A DNA stretch of 64,000 nucleotides, from assembly GCA_963920575.1 (NCBI GenBank), contig OY986972.1:24724672-24788671 (forward strand), given 5' to 3'. Both the position numbers and the translations under genes were made by a program. Origin of the DNA: Narthecium ossifragum (taxonomy: Eukaryota; Streptophyta; Magnoliopsida; Dioscoreales; Nartheciaceae). Shown here piece after piece: positions 10,525 to 21,660 of this stretch. The notes under the pieces are model-generated. The model was given only the letters and a program-made list of their open reading frames with translations, searched no databases and had not been told where the DNA came from. Position 1 is the stretch's first letter. The number at the start of each line of letters is the position of its first letter.

Positions 10525-12153
10525 TGACACGCCTTGAAAAGTGCCGTAGTCTTAACAAGTACGCCAAAATTAGAAATTTATAATCCGAATCACTAACTAA
10601 CTACTTTATGGGTAGATAGCAATGAGTCCGAGTCGGTCCACAGGGAAAAGAAGTGTTAAGTATAATTACCTCGTATAGTTCTAAATCAAAAGATTGATAA
10701 AGAAAATGATTTTTGGTTTTTAAATTACTCTTAACTCAGATTAAACTCAACTGAATAATAATAGGATAAATGGCCAAGAGATTTCTAATCAGTAATAAAG
10801 AACTAACTAGGTCTTCCTAGGATAAAAGCAATTCAAAAGGTGTTAATGGTTTTAACAAGTCGATAGGTGAATGGCTAGAACCCCTATCGCTCAACAAAGA
10901 TTCGTAAGAAGTCTTCATCGGAACGAAGATCAAATCAGCGGATAATTGGTATGAGAATAATCAAAGTGGTTCTAGCACTTTGAGATCGCCTAATCAATAA
11001 AGATAAAGAACGAATTGTAGGTTATAATCATAGGTCTTAATGGTTCTAGCATTAAGGTAGTGGTTCTAGCACTCCTACAATCATAAGCTAGGGTTTAGAA
11101 TCCAATTCAAAGATCTAACATGGTTCTAGCATGAAAGCAACTTGAACAAGTCCTAATCCTAGCCTCTAACATGCAATACTCAGAACCAGCGATCGTAATC
11201 TCAGCGTAACTTTCACATCCGAACTCGAAACGAGGTGATTCAAGATTCGTTGGAAAGCTAAGACAGAGATCTACGACTTTTGTGTTTTGAGTTTTCACAA
11301 AATCCGGCTGTAAACCCACGGAAAAACCGAGATAAGACAGACCGAATCTATGGCACAAAGAACAAACAATTCATTCACCATAAAAAATATTACCAATAGA
11401 TATATAAAATCTGAAATCTATCCATTAAACCATCATAAAAGTACATGCTCTTATCCATAGGAAAAACCTAAAAAGATTCTCTATTACATCATAGAAATCC
11501 CTAGGCTAGAGATTAGTTACTCATCTTAGGAAGGAGATCCGTCGATGAAGGTTGTCGCCGCGCTCCACCCATGGATCTTCCACCAAAGATCTAACCTAAT
11601 TTGTGGAAAAGAAACTAAGAGAAACCCTAAGAGATGACGAAAATTCGGCCATGGAAGGCTGCCAAAACGCCCCCAAAGAAGGCTATTTATAGCCTAAGAC
11701 AAACCCTAACTCGGATTAGTAAATTTCCTTCTATTTTTCCCGCAGCGCCCAAGGAGATCGATCTCCTTTGGGATGAGATCGATCTGGTTTTTCGTAACCG
11801 CTTCTTCTGCACCTCTGTACTAAAAATAGCATATCTTCCTTTACGAAACTCCAAATCACGAACCGTAAAAAGTTCTGGAATTTAGACTTCAAGAGCTTTC
11901 CAACCATGTATAGCACATCATCTGGTTCTTCCTGAGCAGGTACAGTTTTGATGTCAAAGATGATCCATCTTTGCTCCTTTGCTCTTTTGCTCCTAGCTGG
12001 TTCTTTATTTGTTCGTTTTAGCACCAAACTTGATCTAATCTTCGCTGAGGGTCCTTAAGCCTGAAATGGGGAAAATACAATCAAAATAGCATTGCTCAGA
12101 GACTAACAAGACCTAGTTAAAGGGGCGATTTGTGCACTTTTCACGTCTTATCA
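10525..12153 (-). mobile_element. Solo LTR (Ty3/gypsy-like) nested in the transposase
   Basis: The insertion is 1,629 bp, starts TGACACGCC and ends CTTATCA (TG..CA), and is flanked by the exact 5-bp duplication ATGTG at 10520-10524 and 12154-12158. Removing it with one copy of the duplication leaves the transposase frame open across the joint. On the - strand it holds a TATA-like GGCTATAAATAG (about 11690), consistent with an LTR promoter. No internal protein domain, primer-binding site or second LTR was seen, so a solo LTR left by recombination fits best. The lineage (Tat/Athila-like) is a guess from the terminal sequence style. The phrase GGTTCTAGCA recurs several times at 10930-11130. Confidence 0.85.
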
Positions 12154-13754
12154 ATGTGCCGTCCTTTCTCCTTGGCTACGTTAAGCTCCTTCTCAGCCCA
12201 TGGGGTAAGAGTAGTTTCAAGACGGAGAGCTTCCTGTATTCTCATCCAAAAATAAGAACCCACCTTCCGGCGCGTTGACTCCATCATATATTGGATAGGA
12301 TATGCCTTCGCTTCCTTCAACACTCCGTTGAAACTCTCGACCATGTTCGTTGATAACATTTTGTATCTTCGACCTGGGAAGCAGTGGGTTGCCCATTTTT
12401 CTTTCGAAATTTCCATGACGTACTGGTACTGCTCCGGATACAACTCCTTCACGGTGTCCATGGCCCGTTTGAAACTCACCTCAGTGTACGCTCTCGCAGC
12501 CGCCCAGAACAGGTTGTATGGCGCTGATCTCCTTCCTGCATTCACCAGATTACCCGACAAGTGCACCATGCAAAACCCATGGTGCGCTTCCGGGAACACA
12601 TCCTCCACGGCCTTCAGTATCCCTTTGTGCCGGTCGGATATTATAGTCAACTTCTCAAACTGACTAATACATGTGCGGAGGCGTGAGAGAAACCATGTCC
12701 ACGACTCCGCCGTCTCTTTGTCCGCAACTCCAAAAGCCACAGGAATTATGTGATTATTGCCATCTACCCCAATTGTAGTAAAAATTGTCCCCGGATACTT
12801 GCCAGTGACAAATGTGGCATCTATACCAAGAATTGGCCGCATGTAGTTTTTGTAGGCATGGATGCATGCGCCGAAGGCCCAGTATATGCGTAGGAAACGG
12901 TTCTCGCAGTCTAACTGAAGTGCCGTCACTGTGGTCGGGTCTCTCATCATCAACTCCCGCATGTAGGGTCTCAACAAAGTGTAGGAACGCTCAAATGTTC
13001 CACAGACCTGTTTGCATGAGAAACATAATTACAGGAAAATTCATGCGCAGCCCAAAACGAAGAATAACATGGGTTCCGCTCTCACCTGGGAGAGAACTCT
13101 CTGCTTGGCACGGTACGCCCTCCAGTATGACACCTTCGCGCCGTATCTTTTCAAAATATCAATTACAATCATCTTCACAGTGTATTTATCATTTGATGCC
13201 ACCTGCTCTTTCACCTCTTCAGCGACAAAAGAGCATGTCAGTTGCTTGTGGCAACGACCGATCATTGGCTTGTTACATGTGTGGTCCTTGGACAAATTTC
13301 CTTATCCGAAAAGTGGGAATACAGGGCACCTTCCTAGCAATCACCTTCCAATGACAGTTTGTTTCCACACAACACACTAGAACCTTCCGTTCAGTATATT
13401 TTTTCGTGATATACTCGAAACGGCGCGTGATTGCGTATCGTGCGAGTGCAAGTCTCAGTTCCTTCTTATCCGGAAAGGACTGACCGACAAATGGTTCCGG
13501 CGCGTTTATAAAGAAATTTTCTTGAGCTTCAGGCGTTTCGAAATTGAGGATGTACTCGTCTTTCCCGTCTTCAACTGGCTCCCAAACGGGCATTTCATGT
13601 TCTTCGTAATCATGATCCCAATCATCACCAAAATATATTTCATCGTATGTGTCATGCGTGTCCACACCGGGTCGAGTGAAAGGCCTGTGTACAGCAATGA
13701 TTACACGATTAAAACTGACGAAGTCACATACCTGGCTATGACTATCTGCGCGCA

Positions 13755-14045
13755 AGAACTACATTAAGTACACGTACGAACTGTATTAAGGACGCGTAGG
13801 ACCTATATTCAGGACGTGCAAGAACTAGACTAAGTACGAGTAGGAGCTATATTAAGTACGCGCAATACCTACATTAAGTACGCGCAATAACTACATTAAG
13901 TACGCGCCATAACTACATTTAGTACGCGTAATAACTACATTACGTACGCGCAATAACTACATTACGTACGCGTAATAACGACCATATGTAAGCGTAAGAA
14001 ATACATTAAGTACGCGTAAGAAGTACATTAAGTGCGCGTAAGTTA
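13755..14045 (-). repeat. TACGCGT tandem array, transposase intron
   Basis: Read on the - strand, this intron is a tandem array of a ~22-bp unit close to TTACGCGTACTTAATGTAGT. It is the most regular of the five blocks. The motif has the same sense relative to the transcript as in the convergent protease gene. The array lies between a donor near 14055 and the CGCAG acceptor at 13746-13749. Confidence 0.85.
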
Positions 14046-14914
14046 ACTTTTTTACCCTTCCGCCTCCGGTGTCAGGGCATTGAGCGACATCTCCTCCACA
14101 ACATTCTTATTATTTTCGAGTTCTTCCCTTGGTACCACGAGAGGGACGTTCAGATCAATGTAGCCCAAAGAACTTGCAGTAGGTGCCGTCTCGAGAAATG
14201 TATCGCTATCACAACTGAGGCATTGTAGGGAAGCATTAGAAGACAGGACGAAGCCACTACTATTGACTACAAGAATTTTCGCTAGCATACCTTGTATTGT
14301 CTGCTTCTTGTAGGGCGGCGAACACTCTGATGGGTGGGCAAGATGGCCGGCTGAGGAGACGGAAGAGCCGGGCCAAGTCTCTGTCGTTTTCTAAACGTAT
14401 GAATGGACTATATGGGTTGTTGGGCTGCTCGAAGCTGATGAACAACTCGGCATTGGCTGGAGATAGGTCACAAAGCATATAGAAGCGAGTCTTCAGCTGC
14501 GTATAAGATAAGTCGGAAGAGAACTCCTCGAGCCGACTTGACCCACCACGGTAATATGGAAGACCTTCGTCGTATACAACATCTCCATTGAAATGACATA
14601 GTAGCTGAACGCTCCCCATCTCAGACCATACGATGAAGGCCACTCATCCACCGTACGAGCCTAGATGCAAAGTGGTGATAGAACTGGAGGTATCTCCTCG
14701 GACTTGGCTTGCGGCTATGAAATATGGAGGAAGAATTGAGAAGAGGAGATAGAGAGGAAGCAATAGTGGCGGGAAGAACTATGGCGGGAGAGCAGTTCGC
14801 TGGCGGGAGAAAGACCTCCGGCGAGCACCTTCGGCACTGAGGTGACGGCGTATTCTACTATTTTTTCCCGGTTTGAATTCAAAATGTGGCTAATGGGTAA
14901 TGATCGCATCTTCT

Positions 14915-15115
14915 GTTTAACCGGGAAGTTCATATTATAACATACATGCCCAGCCACGTCATGTGGCTGGGCATGGCATGTATGTGGGCATGGGTAAGTG
15001 AGGGGTAAGATCGGGCTTTCCATGGCCATGGGGTATTAAGATGCAAAAAAAAAACAGGGCAAAGGTATTAAACCGGCAAAAGCAAAGTTTAGGGGTACTA
15101 AAATGCAAAAAATTC
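14915..15115 (-). repeat. Right TIR of the MULE
   Basis: Inverted partner of 4136-4333, ending TGCAAAAAATTC, followed by one extra base and then the TSD. It carries the same central palindrome. Transcription of the transposase gene would start just inside this end. Confidence 0.93.
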
Positions 15116-15125
15116 GGTAAAATGT

Positions 15126-17586
15126 GGACTTTGTTCCGCTTTAGCTTATAGAGTTGTACAAAGTTGCATCATAAATAAGTGTAGATTCTTAATAAGATGA
15201 GACGATACATACATTGATAGATGGAAGAGGTAGTTGGCACCATACGAAAAAGGAGTTGACTGTTATTCTTATAAAACTTACATCTGTCCTAAAAGAGAGT
15301 AAAGCCTTTCAGATCATGACCTCATATATGATTTGGTGCCATTCGTCTTACCTGATGGTACTTGCTTCAAATCATTAATACCATCAACACCTTGGCATTT
15401 ATTGATTGCACTTGTTTTAGTGGAAATGTGAGAACACTTCATCCGGGTATGTTTTCCTGCAAATATTGCAGTTAAAAGTGAGAAGAACTACATGGTCAAG
15501 GCGGCGCGTGTGAGCACAAATGAACATGAGTCATCCAAAACACACTCACGGAAGAGGGTGAATTCATATATTTATATTGTAGTCCAACAGTCAAACAATT
15601 CTAAATTACCAGCTATGTGCTAACACATTCATATTTTGACATGTAAGAGTTCCACAAACTCAAAACCCTGGCAATACTTCCGGGCCCCATATTTATGTAT
15701 TCAAGAAGTCCACAGCTTACAAACACTTGCAATACTCCACATAACTTGTTTATCAACAACACAATGTCTGCTTCCGCTGTTGTCTTGCTAACATCGCTTA
15801 CAGCTGGTTTTACAAAAATGTCACATAGCTAGCTTTTGTTCATAAGAAAAGAAAGAAGAAACAACAATGTGAAGTCCATTCACATAGTAAAGTCATTCCT
15901 TGCACGACAATGAACACTGAATAAGAAGAAATAACTCAGATTACAGACAAGCTCACTTAGAATCTCCATAGCCGAGGATGGATAACCCAGCCTGCTTGAT
16001 AGATATGGAGCAGCTGTAGGAGGGGGGTAGCTTGCCTCCAGCCACCAAAGCAATGTCACTTCTCAATCGTGGGTTCCGTATACCTCTCAGCAAATGGCTC
16101 ACACTGGCATCCAGAGTGGTGGCAAAGGTCCCTAGTATCACCGTATCAGATCAATTGACACTTCCCTCCAACAACTCCGGCAGGCCCATCCTTGAGTTCC
16201 TTCCATCCAGACTCTAACACCTTCCACCTCCGTCGAGAAAGACCGTTACTGTTGAGTGTGTGATCCTCATCCCTTATCTTGTCTAGTGCTCTTTATAGCT
16301 ATCCCAGCAGGACAGCGAGGCGGTTATAAGAGAGAGAGAGATGTTGCAGAGCGTGTAGCAGGATCCACTCTTATTGGCAGGGAAAAGTCACTGATTCAAC
16401 CGAGGTTGGCCAATTACATCAAGAATGTAAGTAGTCCATCAGAAAAGTATAGATCCAGTACAGATCACAGTCCCTGATGTAGGAGGTTACCTATGTACAA
16501 TGTTCCAATATGCTTGCAACAACTGTATTGACATACTCTGTCCACTCATGCCTACCTCTGCATGTGCAGCAGTTTGATGTAACTTATGGTCCAGGATGGC
16601 AATGCGCCATGGAAACAGATTTTGGCTCATTTGAGATGCACTGTTATGGATGCTTCATCTGTTTCTGCCTAGGCAGAATTGCGATCTTATTATTTAAGGG
16701 GTGCTGGAGCTCCAAATGGTGACTAGGCTGGTTGATGGCAGTAAATACAGGGGGCGGGGGACCTCTTCTATTCTTTTTCCTGACCTTTGTCCCCTCATGA
16801 ACTTGCCATGTAAGCAAACTTTTAGCCAAAGGAAACACTTCATGTTTCACAGGACTTGGTCCTACTCTTTCTCTTGGCCTGTCTGAGAGTTTTCATGCTC
16901 AACAACCACTGCAAAACCTGAAAGAATGGAAAGAAATGAAGACAAACCAAAACCGATGAGAATAAGAAAAGGCCATTCGAAGGTTAGCAACATGAACACT
17001 GGTATCAACCTCATTGCCATAGCTGCTCTAGAATACAAATTTCGCTTTCCATAATTGAGGAAGTATATAAGTAGATATGATCATGTGCATGTCAAAAAGG
17101 AAAGTAGACAGAATCAGCTCAAAGGCTCAGACCACCCGGTAACCTTAAGGTCACAACCGTAGTCAGCAGTAGCCTAATGTACAGTCAGCAACACAATTTC
17201 ATCATTGCCGTGTCGCACAATGGCCTCAATGTAAAGAGGACAAATTAACTTCTTGAACCAGTCAACCAGGAATCAGTATTTTCATATTGACGTATAAAGG
17301 CCTAAACAAAGCCTTCTAGGTCCATGATTACATGACAGTGTCTTAAAGATCCAGGCAGCATCTACGTTGACTGTAAAGCAAATAAATGAGCAGGCTGCTT
17401 CATGATAAGCAACCAAGATATCCACATACTAGCATCAAACTGCTTCAGCAAATGCTTTGCATGCTGATTTCTATACTGGGAACTCGAATATACCATTTCG
17501 TTGTCTGTTGAGGCAGGTAAAAACCAGGAAAAAAATATTTCAGACAACTGATAGGAGAGAGTAAACATACCAAAAAAAGTGGACTA
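15126..17586. other. Intergenic and AFB6 3' flank
   Basis: No confident gene was found. The - strand frame at 15953-16141 (LLRGIRNPRLRSDIALVAGG, PPSYSCSISIKQAG) looks protein-like and could be the last exon of a decayed gene, but I cannot assign it to a family. The remainder contains transcribed-looking AT-rich sequence downstream of the auxin receptor. Confidence 0.4.
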
Positions 17587-20500
17587 TTATAGGGTGAGGA
17601 CAAAGGGAGGAGCATCTCTCCTTGGTCCAGCGACTGACCGATACACATAAACCTTCTCAGCGTGTGTTTTGTCATTATCATCCTCCTTGATAACCTCAAC
17701 ATTCAATCTTGGCATCTGCCTTGCCAGGAGCTGGCATCCAATCATTGTCAAATTGCAAGCGGACATCCAAAGCGACCTCATGGACTCGTATCTCTCTAGC
17801 CCTGAAAGCAGTGCTGCATTCCCAAATGGGCAATCCCTTATCTCCAATTTACGAAGTTGTGGGCAGCCCTCTAGCACACATTGCATGCCTCTGTCACTGC
17901 TGCCCGCAAAAGCCACCGACAAGGTCTCCAGATTTTTAGCATAGGCACCAATGTACTCGAAGGTCCGGTCGGTCAAAAGGCCAGAAACAGCAAGCCGACG
18001 AAGTTTTGTGCATGTCTTCACAACAGAACCAAAAGCTTCATCCATAGGCTCATTAGTGACATGATCAGGCTGGCACATGTTCATTATACACAGACGGAAG
18101 TGGGTAAAGTTAGGGCAATTGCGCACTACAGTTGCGACAGCAGCATTTGTCATCTGACGGCAGAAGTAGAGTACATAACGGAGGTTGGGACAGCCTTCTG
18201 AGACAGCTACAAACCCGTATTCAGTGACACCACTGCCACCATCCTCGAGACAGACTTCCTGGTCAAATGGATCTGCAGGAAACACACGCAACTCTTCCAG
18301 TAGATGACAGTTTCTTGCCACAGCTTCTAGTCCTTTGTCATCCACAGTGTCCAGAACCTGTGCAAAGTACACTTTTATGGTTGCAGTTAAAAGCCGAGGC
18401 AGCTTATTCATCGATATGTTCAGAGACATTTTATTTTTTAATCACAAATAGAGGAAATTCAGCTTTAAGTATGCAGTCAAACGGGTTCTCCAAGTAAACA
18501 TAAAACAGCTACAAAGCTTTTTACTTCATGAGCTAATATCCAGACAATGAAGACAGGATGTTCAAACAAGAACATGTATACAATAGTCTAAAGCACTGGT
18601 TCATAGACCAGCAAAAAAAAACACTCTACTTTCCCATAAGCATACCGCTTATGCCTTTTCTGTACTTCTGATTTGGATTTTTTTATATCAATACATCTTG
18701 GCTTGCACAAGAAGCCAGTCTTATAAAAGTCATCCATTGAGTGGGGGATAGACAATCGTAAACAATCCTACAAGGGTAGTCATTCATGGGTCTGTGAGCT
18801 AGAGAACAGAGGATGAAGGTCAAAAAATTAAGCATTTTTTTGTTGATCATCACCTAAATTTCAAAAGGTATTAGGAGTCAACCGTAGCTTGACATACAAA
18901 CAGGATATCGAAGAACTGCGTCAGAAATTTGACTCGTCAAATCACACGAAAAGCCATTCAGCAAAATTTCACGTCATAGCAACAACAAACAAGATGGAAT
19001 GAAAAATTAGTGGACACATATATAACTAAGCACCTATATGAGGAAATTCGAGCTCTGGCAGCATGCCATTTTTGTTAGCAGGAGACAATAAACAAACAGA
19101 TGTCAAAGCAGTCATTAAAGTAGGCAGCAGTTGCAAACATAACTCGAGTGAAAACAACAAGGATTGTCATTATTCATACCCAAAGCCTCCGTAGAAGAGG
19201 GCAATTAGGCAGAAGCTTGGCCAATTCTGTACTCTGGAGGGCCGCATAGCTTAAATTCAAGAATACCAAATTTTTGCAGGCAGGATATAATGCTGGAAGA
19301 TATACAGATGAGACTTCCCACAACCCTGACAACGTGTGCAAGTTCTTGCAGTTGTTGAATGCAATTTCTAGGTCTTCATCTGTCCGAAGAATGTGATATT
19401 GTGAAAATGAACCAGTTCCAAGCTCTATAAGCTGTGGAGCCCTCACAAGTAGTCTCCTGAGCTGCTCTAGACTAACATTCTTATTTACTTTTAGAACCTT
19501 TAGTGACTTGCATCTGTCAACAAGCCTCTCCAAGGCATCAAAATTAACTTCAGAATTCAGGTTCGCAAAATTTAAGGCTTCCAAGGATGTGAAGCTTTCG
19601 GGAAAGCAACTTAACCAGCTGCCACCAATATCATCAATTGCGCTTTCCTGAATGTCTAGCTCAGTCAAGTTTCTGGAACAAAATGTAGCAGGTAGAATCA
19701 AATAAAGCATAATAGAAGCAATTATAGAAACAGAAGAAATGATTTTGTACCTGAGTCAGACCTCACAGATAGTCAACAAAATAAGAGAAGGCGGGGAGTA
19801 GTAACTAATAGCAAAAGCAGATGAACTTTTTTTGTTCCTGGTCAATATGCATTTGAAGGAAAATGAGTTTAACACTAGGTTATACTATTAAAAAGTGATT
19901 CTTACGAAATCTGATCCACATTCTGTCCGGATTAAGTTGTTAGCTTCAGCAAAATATTGGTGAAGGAAGCCCTAACTTCTCATGTAATAACATAGCTCGT
20001 CTCTTCATGAAGAATATGTAATTTCCAATCTTTCCCAAAACCAGTGTCTTATGTAGCAAACAAAAAGTACCCTCGATGCTTCATCAGTGCAGTGCCTATA
20101 TGAACTTGCATTCAAGCAACTAGGGAATTATGATGTGTGTTTTGGAAAATAAGAAAGAGGCAATTCTCAGCTATAGGACTCAGTCATATCATCCAGACTA
20201 TCTTCCCCAAAATCAAACTGATTAATTAAAAACATTTGAAGAGCCTTCTGTTATTGCAAAATAATTACTTGAAAGAATTTGAGCAATCTCACAATCCATT
20301 CAAAACCAAGCATCATGATATAAAGCAAAATACCTGCAATAGCCTGCAATGGATGCCAGACCATTAGTGCTGAATCCATCGCAGCTGACAAGGGAAAGAG
20401 CTTTAAATCCAGGAAAGGAACGTGCCAGGAACTTGAGGCTCTCATCCGAGACAGTCATCCTCTTGAGCCGGAGCTCCTCGAGGAAAGGATAAGCAGAGGA

Positions 20501-20842
20501 GAAAACTACAAGCCAGGAGTGGATATCGGCCCCCCATTTCGGGGGCACAAGATTGAAATCGGAGAACCGCGGCTTCCCTTTGAGTGATACACTCCGTATT
20601 CTGGGAAACCTACGCACAACGATCTCCGGAGACACCGAGTAGCAGTTGCCGATAAACACATGGGTACGGCTCCACCGCTCGGCAGTATACCACTCCTTGC
20701 AGACTAGAGAGACGGAGCTCCGGTCCTTATGGGACTTCACAAAGAGGAGAACACGCTCTAGCACTTCATCAGGGAAGTGAGAGACTTGATTCTCCGGAGA
20801 TTTCTCCTCTTCTCCTTCTCCTTTTTTCCTCTTGGTCGCCAT
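17587..20842 (-). CDS. AFB6: TIR1/AFB auxin receptor F-box protein, AFB6-like
   Basis: Three exons (20842-20334, 19672-19180 and 18357-17587) sum to 1,773 nt, 590 aa, matching the three-exon layout of this family. The N-terminus has an acidic/Lys extension, then the F-box (HFPDEVLERVL, SVSLVCKEWYTAERWSR), VFIGNCYSVSP and leucine-rich repeats. Conserved stretches include LKGKPRFSDFNLVPPKWG, ALSLVSCDGFSTNG, VLYFCRQMTNAAV, SGLLTDRTFEYIG and SVAFAGSSDRGM, and the end is VYVYRSVAGPRRDAPPF. The family forms SCF complexes that bind auxin with Aux/IAA proteins and drive Aux/IAA degradation in the nucleus. TIR1/AFB membership is clear. The AFB6 assignment rests on the C-terminus and on ESMRSLWMSACN, and is inference without an alignment. 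No breaks were seen. Confidence 0.94.
17766..17787 (-). promoter_or_regulatory. Degenerate miR393 target position in the auxin receptor
   Basis: TIR1/AFB mRNAs carry a miR393 site in the codons for a conserved MRSLWM motif. Here the + strand window can be laid directly against the known miR393 sequence. Positions 1-7 match, and there are mismatches at miRNA positions 8, 13, 17 and 21 plus G:U-type differences at 11 and 20. The site is therefore weak at best, as in family members reported to escape miR393. Confidence 0.55.
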
Positions 20843-21440
20843 TATTTCCCTAAATCACAAGCCTATTTAAATAAAAAACCTCACTTTCCAAAATCAGAGA
20901 CCTTAGTTATCAAGATTCCTCCAATTCTCATTTCCTCCTCGAGCTAAACATCTTCACATCTCCAGCGAACCCAATAAATATCCCAAAGTGCTGAGCTTTA
21001 AAGGCCAATATGTGAAAATCGCTTTAAAAACCACTACTTTTATCAAGCACTAGAGTTGAAACCCTTGCAATATCAATAAAACCTCAAAGAAAGCAAAGTA
21101 CTAAGCCTAGAACATCTACACCAACGATCTCAGCTCTTTTAACCAAGGAAAAACCAGGCTACCCCCATCTACAATCTTTTCTCAGTTTACCAGTAAAAGC
21201 CAAAAGAAGATCTCTTATTTACTCCTTTTCCCACTCAAATCCCATCAAACAAGCCCAAATTTAAGCTGCAAAGCCCCAGAATTAAAGAACAACCACTGCT
21301 CCCAAATTCCCCAAACAAATGATCACAACGCCGAAGTCTGAAACTAAGCAAACTACCGAATAAAGGGACAGACAACCAGATCGAGGCACAAATCCTCTAC
21401 AAAAACTCAAACCCGGGAAATGCCCGGCGAAGGCGATCTA

Positions 21441-21467
21441 TCAGCCGTCGAAGCTGGGCTCCTCCAT
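21441..21467 (-). promoter_or_regulatory. Short upstream ORF in the auxin receptor 5' leader region
   Basis: A - strand ATG in strong context (GCCATGG) opens a nine-codon frame, MEEPSFDG-stop, about 600 bp upstream of the receptor start codon. A CT/GA-rich tract (21555-21597) lies just beyond and may mark the promoter or leader. Whether the transcript includes this position is not visible from sequence alone. Confidence 0.35.
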
Positions 21468-21660
21468 GGCCGCCGCCTCCCTGACCTCCCAAGAGAAGAG
21501 ATCTAAGCTTAGGATTAGGGTTTCCCGATGGGATGGGAAGGGAGAGGAGGCGAGTGCTCCCTCTCTCTCGTTCTCTCTCTCTTTCTCTCTCTCTTAAAGC
21601 TCTCCGGAGCTAATAAAACACAGAGATAGAAGAGGGGGGAGCTTTAAAAGGAGGACCATA

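Larger units (their letters stand above)
10030..14619 (-). pseudogene. MURA (mudrA) transposase, disrupted
   Basis: The ATG at 14619 opens MGSVQLLCHFNGD, a PB1-like N-terminus of MULE transposases. After a second piece (about 14288-14056) and the repeat intron comes the MuDR DNA-binding domain (13745-13086; FVGQSFPDKKELRLALARYA). Next is the MULE DDE domain from 13007 (Asp in ILGIDATFV, Asp in IISDRHKG, Glu in AARAYTEVSFKRA). The SWIM zinc finger (CSCRKWVVHGIPCQH) and a C-terminal zinc knuckle lie at 10524-10030. Breaks: the frame shifts near 14270, and a 2-nt shift in a CA run near 13283 gives a stop. The last Cys of the knuckle is Arg (CTKCRLLGHNKRTR). A 1,629-bp solo LTR splits the gene between the DDE and SWIM domains. 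The product would bind the TIRs and catalyse excision. It is very probably inactive. Confidence 0.9.
4136..15116. mobile_element. Large Mutator-like element (KAONASHI-like MULE)
   Basis: TIRs of about 198 bp (4136-4333 and 14915-15115) bound an 11-kb element. The 9-bp GTAAAATGT lies immediately outside on the left (4127-4135) and right (15117-15125), the TSD length expected of Mutator superfamily elements. Inside are two convergent genes: a Ulp1-like cysteine protease gene on + and a mudrA-type transposase gene on -. Their 3' ends are about 450 bp apart. This gene pair is known from KAONASHI and CUMULE type MULEs. The transposase gene is interrupted by a solo LTR (10525-12153). Without it the element would be about 9.35 kb. 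TIR similarity is high with few differences, so the insertion is not very old, but both genes have apparent frame breaks. Confidence 0.93.

Noticed and set aside
11634..12027. Small frames in the 10.5-12.2 kb region
   Set aside because: They lie inside the solo LTR and resemble no protein.
10525..12153. A transposase intron
   Set aside because: The ends are TG..CA with an exact 5-bp duplication rather than GT..AG, and the frame closes perfectly only when one duplication copy is removed.
12154..12977. Host MULE-derived regulator (FAR1/MUSTANG type)
   Set aside because: It lies within clear TIRs and a TSD with the other domains of MURA, so it is an element-encoded transposase, not a domesticated gene.
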